A DNA stretch of 64,000 nucleotides, taken from Coffea arabica (Eukaryota; Streptophyta; Magnoliopsida; Gentianales; Rubiaceae). This document shows positions 10,993-21,787 of the stretch, one piece after another. The translations under genes and the position numbers were made by a program. The first letter of the stretch is position 1. Each line of letters starts with the position of its first letter. Location: positions 21,825,557-21,889,556 of the forward strand of contig NC_092320.1 in NCBI RefSeq assembly GCF_036785885.1, read 5' to 3'. The notes beneath the pieces were generated by a model. The model had not been told where the DNA came from and did not search any database. It was given only the letters and a program-made list of their open reading frames with translations.

Positions 10993-13900
10993 ATGGCGAT
11001 CAATGATTGTGCTCTTACCATTGCAGGCGCAATGGCAGCAAATTGTGTCGATCCAGTTCTGCACCAATGTCAGTATTTGTTTCGCTACAGAAGCAACGTT
11101 CTAACGCTGAGGGATGAGATGAAAAAACTTGAACTAAAGAAAGCTGATGTGCAACAATTAGTTGATGCAGCAATTAACAATGGTAAATCAATTAAACCAA
11201 ATGTCATTGACTGGCTAAGACAAGTTGACGATCTAAAGAAAGAGGCAGACGCCATTTTTAGGCATATGGAAAATGTCAAGATGAATTGCCTTAATGTCAG
11301 GCTTCCAAATTTGAAGTCACATTATTTGCTAGGCCGAGATGCTGACAAAAGAAAAAATGCTGCTCAAAAACTTCTGAGCGAGGGGCAGTTTGATGAAGTT
11401 GGATACACTGCTCCATTAGAGAAAATGTCTTTTAGTGAATCAACCCTACTGTTAGAGGAAGGACTACCTACTCTGATGTCAACAAAGAAGGAAGTGATGA
11501 GAGTTCTAGAGCAGGACAAAACAAATCTTATTATGATTTGTGGTATGGCTGGTGTTGGCAAGACTACCTTGGTGAACCAAATTGCAGACCAAGTTAAGTA
11601 TGGAAAATTATTTTATAAGGTGGCCATGTTAACTATGTCTAAAAATCCAAGCATGAGAAATGCTCAAAATCGGCTTGCTGAGCAGTTAGGGGTGCAAATT
11701 CCAGCACATATTGATGGTGCCAGATTTGGACAAACAATATATAATAGACTAAGCGGGAGAGTTCTTGTTATATTGGATGAGATTTGGAAAGAAGTTGACT
11801 TCAAGAGTCTTGGGATTCCTGTTAGCGAGAAGATAAAGGTTATAGTGACATCTCAGTCCCCCTGTGTTTGCAGGAACATGGGAGCTAAAATTGTTGGGGT
11901 TAATGCCTTGCCTGAGGAAGAAGCATGTTATCTTTTTAAAGCGGTCGCGGGAATTTCTGATGATTCCGTTTTGAGTGATGTTGCAAAACAGTTTGCAGAG
12001 GAATGCAAAGGTATACCTCTCGCGCTCGTTGTTGTCGCCAGGGGATTAAGGACTAACTGTAAAACACTAAAATCCTGGGAACTGGCCCTTGGACAGCTGC
12101 AAAAATACACATTCAGAGAATTAGAAGGAGAAAAAGATTTGGTGTATTCAATAGTTGAGTGGAGCTACGACAATTTGGAAAAAGTCGAGGCTAAGTCACT
12201 GCTTTTGCTTTGCAGTTTGTTTCCAGAAGATTATAGCATTCCAGTTGAATGTTTGGTCAGGTACGGCAAAGGGCTAGAATTGTTCAACGAGAGAGACACG
12301 TTAGGTGATGTAAGATGCAGAGTAGACGTGCTTGTTAATGACCTCAGGAGTTACCATTTGTTGCTGGATGATAGTGAAAGAGAAGACCATGTAAAATTGC
12401 ATGATGTCATGCGAGAAACTTGCTTGAAAATTGCATCAAAAGGCGAGCATGTATTTTTGGTAGGGAATGCTAGAGAGGAAGAAAGGCACCAACTACCGGA
12501 TTCATTTGGTCCTTATACGGCTATTTCACTAACATTAGAAGGTTCCATTAGACTATTTCCATTTGGCGAGGAATGTCCAAGGCTTAAGCTATTGCGTTTG
12601 GTATTCCAATCAGGCAAAGTGAACCTATCAAAAGATGCTTTCGAAGGAATGGAAGATCTCAGGGTCATGGAGTTAAACAACTCACACACAGAATTTTCGC
12701 TATCATGGCCAGGCCAAATGTTAACTAGCCTTCGGACATTGTGCCTGGATTATTGTGTATTGGACACTGGAACGTCATCAATGCTTGGATATATGATGCA
12801 ATTGGAAATGTTGAGCTTCTTTAAATCCAGACTTCAAGGTGATCAGTTTCCAGTAGAGATTGGTCGGTTGAGTAATTTAAAGTCGTTGGATTTGAGGGTC
12901 GAGCGAAGTCAGCAGCCGTTGCCTCATGGTATCCTGTCAAGCTTGAAGAAACTAGAAGAATTGTACATGGGATCTCCTCACCATTTGCGGCTGGGGAGAG
13001 ACAAAGAAGAAGAAAGAGGATGCCTGGACGAGATCGCATCACTCTCTTGCCTTGAGTGTCTCCAAATTCATGTCTATGACCTTAACCTCCTATTTCAGTT
13101 ATTGCACCAACTTCCTATTCAGAGGTTGTTAAGATTTCACATTGTAGGAGCTGATCATAAAATTAACCGGAGATATCTTACTAGAGAGTATCAATTTCGG
13201 AACAGTTTCGAACTTATTTATTATCGGTATCATAAGAGGAGGTTTGTATTTAAACAAGCATTGGATCCTATAGTTAGCAGCATTGTTAAGAGAGCAGAGA
13301 ATCTCACTTTTGAGGGCGTGCCCTGCTTGAGGAATCTGGTGAGCGACTTGGATGAAGATGGATTTGTCAACCTGAGAAGGCTTAAATTAGACCATGAGGT
13401 ACACCAATGCCTTATTGAATCCACCACCAATTTAGTTGCTCGACAGGTTTTCGAAAATTTGGTGTTCATGGAATTAGATCATGTGAATTTGGAAGAAATA
13501 TGTCGTGGGAATCTTCCACCTCGGTGCTTCAGTCAACTTCGGGAGATGAAACTTAAGTACACAAATATTAAGCATTTGTGGAAGGGGCCAATTGAACCTC
13601 CGTCACTTTGCAGCCTCAGAATTGTTGAGCTAAGATACTGCCATCGAATTGTAACTCTCTTCTCACAATCAACGCTGAAATGTCTAGTGAAACTCCAAAA
13701 GCTAGTAGTTCATCAGTGTACAAACTTGGAAAGCATTGTCACGAGGGAAGAAAGTGTGAACGAGGAAGTGCTTGAGCTACCCCTACTCGAAACTTTAGTG
13801 ATGCAAGAATCAGGCTGCTTGTGTTTTGACTCCAAACGTGAAACAGCCAGAGCTTTTCTCAACCAGGTCACTCTCTCTCTGTGTTTCTTTGTCTCTCTTT

Positions 13901-15290
13901 CTGATATACTTCCTTTGTGTCAAAGAAGTATTTGACCATAATGAGCTCACTGAAGAAGCAATTTATTTTTCCCAAAAACTGTTAATTAAATATTCAAAAT
14001 TGTTTCAGTGGTCATATTCTAGTCCTTGAATGAGTTTGCCAAAAAAAAAAATTGTTTTTTATTTAATCTTTTAGCGCAAGTAAAAACCAAATGGTGATGA
14101 ATGAAATTTTGACAATGACAAATTTTGATAGCAAGGATTAATGCTATGATTGATAAAAGATACCTTTCCTCCAGGTCATTGACCGGGCATGCATAAACAT
14201 ACATACATATGTGCGAAGATTCATGTTTGTATTACATAAGTAACTAAATTTTCCAGGTTTCGCTGCCTCGCCTGGAAGGACTACAGATTAAAACTTGTAG
14301 GCATCGCCCCAAAGAGTTAGTGGGAGATGGAATGCATAGCGGGTATCTTGAGAACTTGAAGTATTTGCAGATCACCGATAGCTGTATCGGATGCATTGCC
14401 AAAGCTGATGGGGTGACAATATTACAAAATCTGCAGAAACTTGTGGTTAACAGTCACGGGATGCAATTACTTTTTGAGTTTGAGGGGCTGAAAGTTCATG
14501 TGCTAACAAAAACAGAACTCGAAATTCTTCCCAAACTGGAGTCATTGGAATTACAACAATCCTCAGGATTAACCCACATTTGGAGGAATTTTCCAAGAGG
14601 GGTTCGAGTATTCCAAAACTTAAGAAAGCTTATAGTATGGGAGTGCAAATTACTAAAGTTTTTGTTTGATCCTCCTTGTGTGGCGAATATGCTTGTGAGC
14701 CTTGAGGTGCTTGAAATTAGTGATTGCTCGGAAATGTATGGAGTTATTGGTGGGGAATTAGGAGAAGATCAGATCAGTCAGGAGGATGATGCTCAGCAAC
14801 AAGATATCGTTGGAAAACATAGAGAGAGTTCTGCATTGGAAAGAAGCAACAAGCTGGAATTTGTGTTTCCCAAACTGAGCTCTTTAATTTTGATAGGCCT
14901 CCCAAATCTTTTGAGTTTCGCTGGTAGTAGCCGCGAGGAATGTGAACTCAAATTTCCCTGTCTAACACATCTGAAAATACTGCAGTGCCGGCAGTTGAAG
15001 AAATTGTGTCCAGGAAAGCTGGATGCACCAAATCTTGAGAAAGTTGAAGTGGTCGAGAATGCCATTCCTGTGGATTTAAAGGTACATTAATACATATCCC
15101 AATTCTAATTTACCATTTTAATTTTGTCCGATCACTCCACTATCCTTCAGTTTCCCTAGCTGAGAGTTGAGTATTTACGTTTTTCTTTAACTATTTTTGA
15201 GTATATATTTCACAGGATAGAAAGTTCATCTTTTTGAGGGACTCAGCGGCCTCTGATTTCTACCGAAGGAAGATATGGGAGTTGTCGTGA
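10993..15290 (+). CDS. NLR-1: CC-NB-ARC-LRR immune receptor, intact frame, three exons
   Basis: This is a predicted intracellular immune receptor of the CNL class (RPS2/At4g27190-like). The start at 10993 (MAIND) is chosen over an in-frame upstream ATG at 10972 because both paralogues start at the matching ATG. Exons are 10993-13866, 14257-15081 and 15216-15290, all phase 0 with GT-AG borders, giving about 1257 residues. The order is coiled-coil region about 1-150, P-loop GMAGVGKTT at 184-192, kinase-2 VLVILDEIW at 257-265, RNBS-B VTSQ at 285-288, GIPLA at 340-344, LCSLFPEDY at 406-414, LHD at 469-471, then LRRs from about 500 to the end. Two motif residues are unusual: Glu263 where Asp is expected, and Gln288 where the sensor Arg is expected. 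A three-residue gap precedes RNBS-B. Exon 3 is out of frame with the relic copies and stops after 24 codons. Confidence 0.88.
13867..14256 (+). other. NLR-1 intron 1
   Basis: A 390-bp intron lies between AACCAG (then GTCACT) and TTTTCCAG (then GTTTCG). Its borders match those between the two long exons of NLR-2 and NLR-3 (FLNQ then VSLPRLE here; FFDQ then VSLPRLE in NLR-3). The frame is phase 0 and contains in-frame stops, so it cannot be read through to exon 2. Confidence 0.8.
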
Positions 15291-15487
15291 TATTAAGGTG
15301 CACACTTGTCATGGGCTTGCATGCACTCTCTCCTTTTCTGTTTATTTTAGTTCGATCTCATGCATCTTTCATTTATTTATTTTTTTTTTTTAGGGGCGGG
15401 GTGGGGGTGGAGATTTGATTTTCAATGTGCATTTATATATATTTTTTGACCTATATGAATGGATCAATCAGGGTGAATTCTTAGTTT

Positions 15488-16801
15488 ATGATGGAAAAAA
15501 AAAAGAATTCTACAACGAGGGCGATTTTTGGAGTGTATTCTGCAAATGGGGATCTTCGCATTCCGAAAATGCGAGCTCGCATTGGAGCTCGCATTCTGTG
15601 AATGCGAGCTCAGTGATACGTTACTGTTGATCCCAATTCAGAGCTTTGTTTTACTATTTTGTCGAATCACCAAGAAACTCTTCATCTACTCCACTTGTCC
15701 TGTGGCTCAATGGAGGTACTGTCGCTAAATGTTGCCAGTTTAACTTTGTTTCTTACGAAATTTAATTAGTTTATCAAGTGCTAGGCATTCCAAGCTCTTT
15801 GCAGGTCCTGGTTGTTCTTCTCTTGGAGCCGGAGCATTGACGGAACTTGGGCCAATTTTTTTTAATATAAAAGAAATATGATTTTTTTTAGAGCACATAT
15901 TTGATGACTTTAGGCACGTGCAAGTTTTAAAATAAATAAAATTTATTCCTCTGCTAATTACAGATTTTTAAATAACATTTCTCTAACATTTCTCCGAAAT
16001 TTAAGATTTTAGTACAGCTTTTAAAATAAGATTTTATTACCGACAGCATTTTAGTAAAGACAAATTCTACAAAACAAACAACATTTACAGTTAATTTTAC
16101 ATTTTTTTGGGAGCTCGTAAATTTCATTTTAAATTTTTTTCCTAGCAAGTTTGAATTTAATTTTCTGAAAGTCATACTTATAATAAATCTAAAAGATATG
16201 ACCCAACTACCAAATTATGGTAATTCTATCACTCAAAAAATTTATAACAAAATATAGCACTGCCGCTGTACATATTTAAAGCAAGCCTATTTCATTGCTT
16301 ACTGCCTATTTCATTTCTTATTAATTAAATTTGAATTTTACAAAAAAAAATTCATAATTGTGTTAATTTTCTAATATATATTACTTCATAATTGTTATAA
16401 TTTATGGTTAAACCCCCTATTATTAACAATATACCCTTAAGCAATCCAAAGAAATTAATGTGCATACTATATATTTAGTATACCATATATTTGTAATACA
16501 AACATCTGCAGGCAACTTAAGGCAAGGAAGTAAAATACCAAAAAAAAAAAAAATTAGACGTGCAAACAAAAGTGTATAAACAAAAGTGTATAGTATAAAG
16601 AAAAGTGTAATAAACAAAAGTGTATACTAGAGCTCGCATTCACGGAATGCGAGCTCTACTTATTGAGCTCGCATTCGCTCTATTCTAACCTCGCATTCGT
16701 GAAATGCGAGTTCTAAGCTCGCATTTCACGAATGCGAAGACCCCCGGACGGAATTCATTGCCAAAATTACCGCTTTTGTAGAATTTTTTTAAAATTCATC
16801 A
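15488..16801. mobile_element. Foldback element with GAGCTCGCATTC palindromes
   Basis: Both ends share an inverted sequence of about 110 bp, approximately GAATTCTACAA...GATTTTTGG...GGGATCTTCGCATTC on the left (15,493-15,620) and the inverse on the right (16,640-16,795). The arms carry nested palindromes such as GAGCTCGCATTC-acg-GAATGCGAGCTC near 16,631 and a 19-bp pair centred near 16,710. The interior is AT-rich without a gene. A target duplication is not clear, so the limits are approximate. It lies between NLR-1 exon 3 and the downstream terminal-exon-like sequence. Confidence 0.6.
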
Positions 16802-17238
16802 CAAAATTAGAAATTTCTCGGATCAATCATATACTTACATGATAATTGAATTTGGTTTGACTTGTGTTCAAATGATTAGGACCCTAAACAGTTTTTTTTT
16901 ACCTAATATATATACTTAACTATACTCACTTTTGGTGAACTTTAATTTGATTTACGTTTGTGCTATCTAACATACAAATAAATAATATGTAAGGGAAAAA
17001 ATTTAAATAGTAATAATAGGTAAGTTGGGGCTGTGGAATTTTGTATTGTCAGTTCTCTTATCAACATCTTTGATGTAGATATTAGTTTTTTTTTTTCAAG
17101 CCGTAAATATTAGTATGTTGGATTAATTTTTTTGGGAGTTTCAATATCTAACCATGTAATTTTATGTTGGACATTATTCATATTTAATGTCGGATTGCAA
17201 TATTCATGCCCTTTGTTTTTTTTATCTGAATGTTGCAG

Positions 17239-17290
17239 GAGTCGAGAAGTTAAGCCAATAGTGTGGCCCGCTGCTACGGCTGTAACATGA
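17239..17290 (+). other. Candidate terminal (3' UTR) exon of the NLR-1 transcript
   Basis: TTGCAG precedes GAGTCGAGAAGTTAAG. The same short sequence follows NLR-2 at 26,892 (TGTAG, then GAGTCATCAAGTTGATCG) and NLR-3 near 62,713 (GAACCATCAAGTTGATCG). Its position about 2 kb past the stop of NLR-1 and its conservation suggest a last, mostly untranslated exon. In NLR-3 the acceptor context is altered. Confidence 0.4.
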
Positions 17291-17408
17291 CAAGTAAGAT
17301 CTTGTTTTCACATGTTACTTCAAAGTTTGGCTTTTGCATCTTCAATATTCTTTTGTACGATGAGATCTAGTCATCGTTGGGCTAACGAATTTCGCAGAAG
17401 CAATCTTT

Positions 17409-18468
17409 TTTTTTTTTTTTTTGGCAAAGGGGAGGGACGCCACCCCCACTTTTATTCATAGTAAGCAGAGATACAACGGGCTCAAAGTTGAACAATTTCT
17501 GTTTCTAAAATTAAGGTAGTTTCACGTTCCTAATAGAAGGCATTCCAATGAAATCTAGTCAAATTCCCCCACGAGCCAGTCGTGGCCAGTCATTCCAATG
17601 CTCATACAATTTGATATCCAGGTGAGGATGAGCTACTCCAACATTTGCCAGAGTATCCGCTACCTTGTTAGCCTCCCTAAAACAGTGGGAGATCCTAGTA
17701 GGTACGTCAATCAATTTCCATATCTGCTGGACCTATAATCGAATACACCATGGGCAATTGATTCGACGTTGCAGAATTCCCACCAATAGTAGGGAGTCTA
17801 CCTAGACGTTAATATTTGTAATTCCCCTCTGATCACATAATCGGAGTCCTATCAAGAGAGCCAATGCCTTAGCCTGGATACTGGATGCCTCGCCGAAGAA
17901 AGCTGAGAAACCTACCAAGGGGCGCCCTACCGCGTCCCGTATAACTCCGCCTCCACCAGAAGTTCCAGGATTACCTTTGGAACATCCATCAGTATTCAAA
18001 GTGAAATAATCCTCCCCCTCTCTTGGTTTCCATTGAACGAGTTTGAAGCCAAACTTCCGTTTTGTTTGATGGGACTAGTCATATAACTGCGTAAATGACT
18101 GACATCTAATATTCTCTTTAAAATGGCCTTCAATTAGCAGTTTAGTCTCCAAAAAGATTGCCTGACAGATAGAAGTAGTGTGCGGTATAATTGCTTCGAA
18201 GATTGCTTTATTCTGAGCTTTCCAAATATGCCAACATATAAGGCTTGGAAGAGTATAATATATGACCTTCTGCCTCTCCGAAGCAGGGGAGGACAACCAC
18301 CAAGAGGCTAGATGAGCTCGAACAGATGAGCCTAAGCTAATGCCACACAGCCCTCCGAAGTATGCCCAAACCTCCTTGCAACCTGGCCCATTAAGAAAAC
18401 ATGCTCAAACGTTTCAACCAACTCGTACGGACAACACCAACACTTGGAAGGACCATAAATTCTGGGAT
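17409..18468 (-). mobile_element. 5'-truncated LINE with 15-bp target duplication
   Basis: It is flanked by GCAGAAGCAATCTTT at 17394-17408 and 18469-18483, a target duplication of 12-15 bp (the exact length is blurred by the T-run). The poly(A) tail appears as T at about 17,407-17,422. The minus strand has CWCCPYELVETFEHVFL (zinc-binding region, near 18,440), a WHIWKAQNKAIFE segment and an RNase H start NTDGCSKGNPG at 17,802-17,999. The matching site at about 53,060 in the duplicated unit lacks it. It is a dead partial copy. Confidence 0.9.
17802..18460 (-). pseudogene. LINE ORF2 tail remnant (zf-RVT, RNase H)
   Basis: The fragments lie in different frames. The zinc-binding motif with CxxC and E..HVF is near 18,400-18,450. 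18,075-18,296 has SLICWHIWKAQNKAIFE. 17,802-17,999 has MNTDGCSKGNPGTSGGGGVI, the first catalytic Asp region of RNase H. A stop near 17,801 and other frame breaks end the coding. The family would degrade the RNA strand during target-primed reverse transcription. Confidence 0.75.
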
Positions 18469-18483
18469 GCAGAAGCAATCTTT

Positions 18484-18870
18484 AACATAATTGTCTTGAA
18501 TTTTGTTTTTTCAGGCTTTGATTCTTGACTTGTCCCCATAATATTGCTCGTGTAAGTTTATAACTTTATTTCCATTAGAATAGCAAAAGTTATGGGAAAA
18601 AGAATAAAAGTTATGGTTACCATTGTAAGGAATAGTGTAATAACTACTAATAAAAAATGGGATTTTCATTCCCAGGTGCATTAGCAAGGTATCATACCTA
18701 TCCTCTATAAATTTGCCTTGATGTTGATTGCAGTTTCTCAACTTTCTCACCTATGAATTCTTTATCCCTCATTTTACCTATTCATGACTTCATTTATATC
18801 TCTCAGCAATTGTTTGTTGGAATTATCACCGTGGTTTTTCAATCAATCCAACAAAAAGAGGTATGTGTTT
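18484..18870 (+). promoter_or_regulatory. Conserved pre-NLR block, copy P1
   Basis: The block begins further left at about 17,285 and is interrupted by the LINE. It contains TTGACTTGTCCCCATAATATT near 18,526, a TATA-like CTATAAATTTGCC at 18,704, then a candidate 5' UTR ending AACAAAAAGAG with the donor GTATGTG at 18,861. Copy P3 has the same order (TATA at 53,310, donor at 53,465). A second short conserved segment with AG and GT borders follows at 19,004-19,060. The differing lengths of that segment (57 versus 56 bp) argue for untranslated sequence. Confidence 0.5.
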
Positions 18871-19367
18871 ATCATTTTCAATTTCTCTTTCGGCTCAGCA
18901 CTTAAATATGTTTTTTTCTTTTGTTTTTCCGTGGGCATGTAAGCACAAATCATAATCATATTTTTGCATAATTTGTCATAATATCCATGCATTTTTTAAG
19001 TAGAAGTATAAGAACAAGAAAAAACGGCTATGGCCCTCTTCTAGCACCAGGATTAAATGGTAAGTTTTCCAATTAAATATTAACTTTAGCTATAAAACTA
19101 ATAAGTTTTGTTATGATGGTGGTAAGACATAAACATTATAACTACAAAGTACTAATTTTTTTCTAACTTATGATTATTTACTTAACTGCAGTCACCACTT
19201 ATTTAACAAAATTAAACGGATATTATTCTACTTCAACCAATTGATGCCAGTGATAATAAAACATAAGGATACCCACATTGATCCATCATACATTAATAAC
19301 CAACAGGTACATGTGTCGTTAAAACACGTATGCCATGAGAAGCTCATTCGGATAAGAATATGATCAG

Positions 19368-19370
<3 letters not shown>

Positions 19371-19426
<56 letters not shown>

Positions 19427-19484
19427 TAACAATAACAATAACAATAACAATAACAATAATAATAATAATAATAATAACAATAAT
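19371..19484. repeat. Trinucleotide (TAA)n microsatellite with (AACAAT)n core
   Basis: A pure ATA/TAA run of about 50 bp is followed by about six AACAAT hexamers and more TAA. It produces the artefactual poly-Ile, poly-Tyr and poly-Leu frames seen here. The sister unit has only a short ATAATAATAATAATAA at about 53,972, so it expanded after the duplication or was lost there. Confidence 0.9.
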
Positions 19485-19785
19485 AACAACAACTCACAAT
19501 TATTTGTATACCAATCCTCAATATAATACTGGCCGACAAATACATGCGTCGTTATGAATGTATTTAATTGATGAGTATGCCATAACAACAACTCACAATT
19601 ATTTGTATACCAATCCTCAATATAATACTGGCCGACAAATACATGCGTCGTTATGAATGTATTTAATTGATGAGTATGCCATAACAACAACTCACAATTA
19701 TTTGTATACCAATCCTCAATATAATACTGGCCGACAAATACATGCGTCGTTATGAATGTATTTAATTGATGAGTATGCCATAAGA
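19485..19785. repeat. Three near-identical 99-bp tandem repeats
   Basis: ACTCACAATTATTTGTATACC starts at 19,492, 19,591 and 19,690, giving a period of exactly 99 bp. The copies appear identical or nearly so, hence a recent expansion. The sister region at 53,985-54,080 holds one diverged unit (ACTCACAAGCATATGTATACC). The long Leu/Thr/His minus-strand frame over it reflects a period divisible by three and is not a gene. Confidence 0.92.
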
Positions 19786-20267
19786 AGATCATTGGGATAA
19801 GGATATGAGTACAGGAAAAGATATATAGAATTCATATGTTACTATTCACATGGCTTCAACTTTCAACTGCTTGCCTTGGGGACTTTTTAATAATTTGATA
19901 GAGTTATTTGAGTCTTTTGTGGAACAATGGACTGCTTGGTACATAGGCATTTTCGTAAATTCATTTTTTACCCATAGGTGTAGAAAAACATAGTGCTGAT
20001 TAAGATTTTAGCCATTAATGCATATTAAGCTCTTGAGATTCTTTCTTTTAAAATTTGTAAATAACTGAGAAGGCCACTAAATTTCTAAATTCCTACAAAC
20101 GATTTTGGCTTTGTGCAGTTTGGGAATTTTTTTAGTGTAGCTTAGGATTCAAGTTTTGTTTTAAAAAAAGAAAGTTGTGAACAAAGAATTGGACAATTGA
20201 GGGGTGAGTAAAGAAAGGAAATTTGGAGAAATTGCGCTCGCAATTTCTGGAGTTAACATGGGGTTGG

Positions 20268-20596
20268 AGAAGCTCATTTGAAAAATAATGTGCTGCAGGA
20301 AGTTGAAGCAATCGTGTTCCAGAAAGTTGGATGCACCAAATCTTAAGAAAGTTAAAGTGGTAGAGAATGAAGCCATTCTCATGGATTTAAAGGTACATAT
20401 ACCCTAATTCTTTTAAGTCCAGCTTTTAATTTTGTGTCTAACTTCACAATATTTTAGTTTCCCTAAGAGTTGAGAATTTACATTTTCTTTAATTATTCTG
20501 ATATGTACTTCACAGGATGGAGAGACTCTTTTTGAGGCATTCAATTCTATTATTGGTACAGAGATAAGAGACAAAAAGAGTTGTCTGGATATTAAG
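20268..20596 (+). pseudogene. Relic of an NLR 3' end (copy A)
   Basis: 20,268-20,392 encodes RKLKQSCSRKLDAPNLKKV and ends MDLK at a GT donor, matching the last residues of exon 2 in all three NLRs. 20,516-20,596, after TTCACAG, is the matching small exon (27 codons, starting DGETLFEAF, ending at GTACAC). The rest of that NLR is missing. It sits between block P1 and NLR-2, so another NLR once stood here. Its exon 3 is open, unlike the shifted exon 3 of NLR-1 and the early-stopping one of NLR-3. Confidence 0.8.
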
Positions 20597-21220
20597 GTAC
20601 ACACATGTCATAGGCTTCCAAACTCTGCTGTTTTGTTTCTTTTAGTTCAATCTCGTATATTTTTACTTTTTTTTTCCTTTTGTGAGGGAAGGGTGGGTGA
20701 GGAGGTACCAGAGGATGGTGATTTTGATTTTCAATGTGCATTATGTATACTTTTTAATTATATGAATGAATCAATGATATATTTACATGAGAATCGAATC
20801 TAGTTTGACTTGTTTAAATGATTAGGACCCTGAACAGTTTTAATCAGATAAACACACTTAATTATATCCACTTTCAATCAACTTTAGTTTGATTTACATT
20901 TGTTCTATCCTATATTTTTCTATATATAAAACATAAGGTGGGGGTTTGATATTAAAATTTTGTGTCATCTTTTGATTTTTCAATTTTACCCTCACAAAAG
21001 TAAAGATTTACTAAAGACAACTACTTAAGTTTAGTAATTTTTGATAACTTCCACTTCCAGTAACTTCTGTTTTTTTTTTGTTTGCCTAAAAAAGTATAAC
21101 TTCTTTTTTTTTTCCAAAAAAAAAAGAAGAAAGCCTAATAACTTCCATTGGTTATAACAAAAATAACTAAACTATTTTTTCTTAATTTGCACATGCATAG
21201 GGTGTACTTTTCCTACTAGT

Positions 21221-21283
<63 letters not shown>

Positions 21284-21787
21284 CATCATTAATACTTGCC
21301 TTTTCAATTTTCTTTCATATATATTCACACACTTTATGGAGGCTAACATACTCGGTAAAGCGGTATTTTTGTCCCTAAGATTGTATATTCATAATATTTC
21401 GTCACTTATTGGACATATGAAAACTTACATTTTTGTCAAACAGTTAAAAATGTAATATAACTTTGCACCAAACTGTACCTCATGTATTTTCCAAAATAGT
21501 TCTAGAAAATTCCAAAATAATCTATGCTAAAAAAAATATTTGTTGGTGAGAAAAGTTTCTAAGTTACTTGTATCCTTTACGTTTGCTTTTCCAAAATCAT
21601 TTCATTAAATTTACTTCAATGAGCTAACATTGTTTTTCTGCCTTTGTACTTGTACTCTTACGTAATTATTATTACCTTAATTATGTATCTCTGAAGTTTT
21701 TTCATATTTTTCATGCAATTCATTAGATCCATTTTCTCTATTTTTCAAATAACACAGTAATAGAAATTTGAACAGAATTTTGCAATA
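20597..21787. other. Intergenic region upstream of NLR-2
   Basis: No gene is present. 20,800-20,930 resembles sequence downstream of NLR-1 (16,840-16,970), as expected of an NLR 3' flank. 21,320-21,787 is strongly similar to 57,340-57,783 before NLR-3 and carries the shared lead AATTTGAACAGAATTTTGCAATA just before the ATG. 21,225-21,281 is an (AT)n tract absent from the sister copy. Confidence 0.7.
21225..21281. repeat. (AT)n microsatellite
   Basis: About 28 AT units lie 0.5 kb before NLR-2. The equivalent place before NLR-3 (near 56,780) lacks the tract, so it is unit-specific. Confidence 0.95.

Noticed and set aside
19004..19060. A conserved short peptide in the second segment behind block P1
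   Set aside because: The segment is 57 bp in P1 and 56 bp in P3, so the frame is not conserved; it fits an untranslated exon better.
19364..19792. A 142-codon minus-strand frame with three repeats and a poly-Leu end
   Set aside because: It follows from a 99-bp tandem repeat (divisible by three) running into a (TAA)n tract, and the other frames are also open; not a protein.
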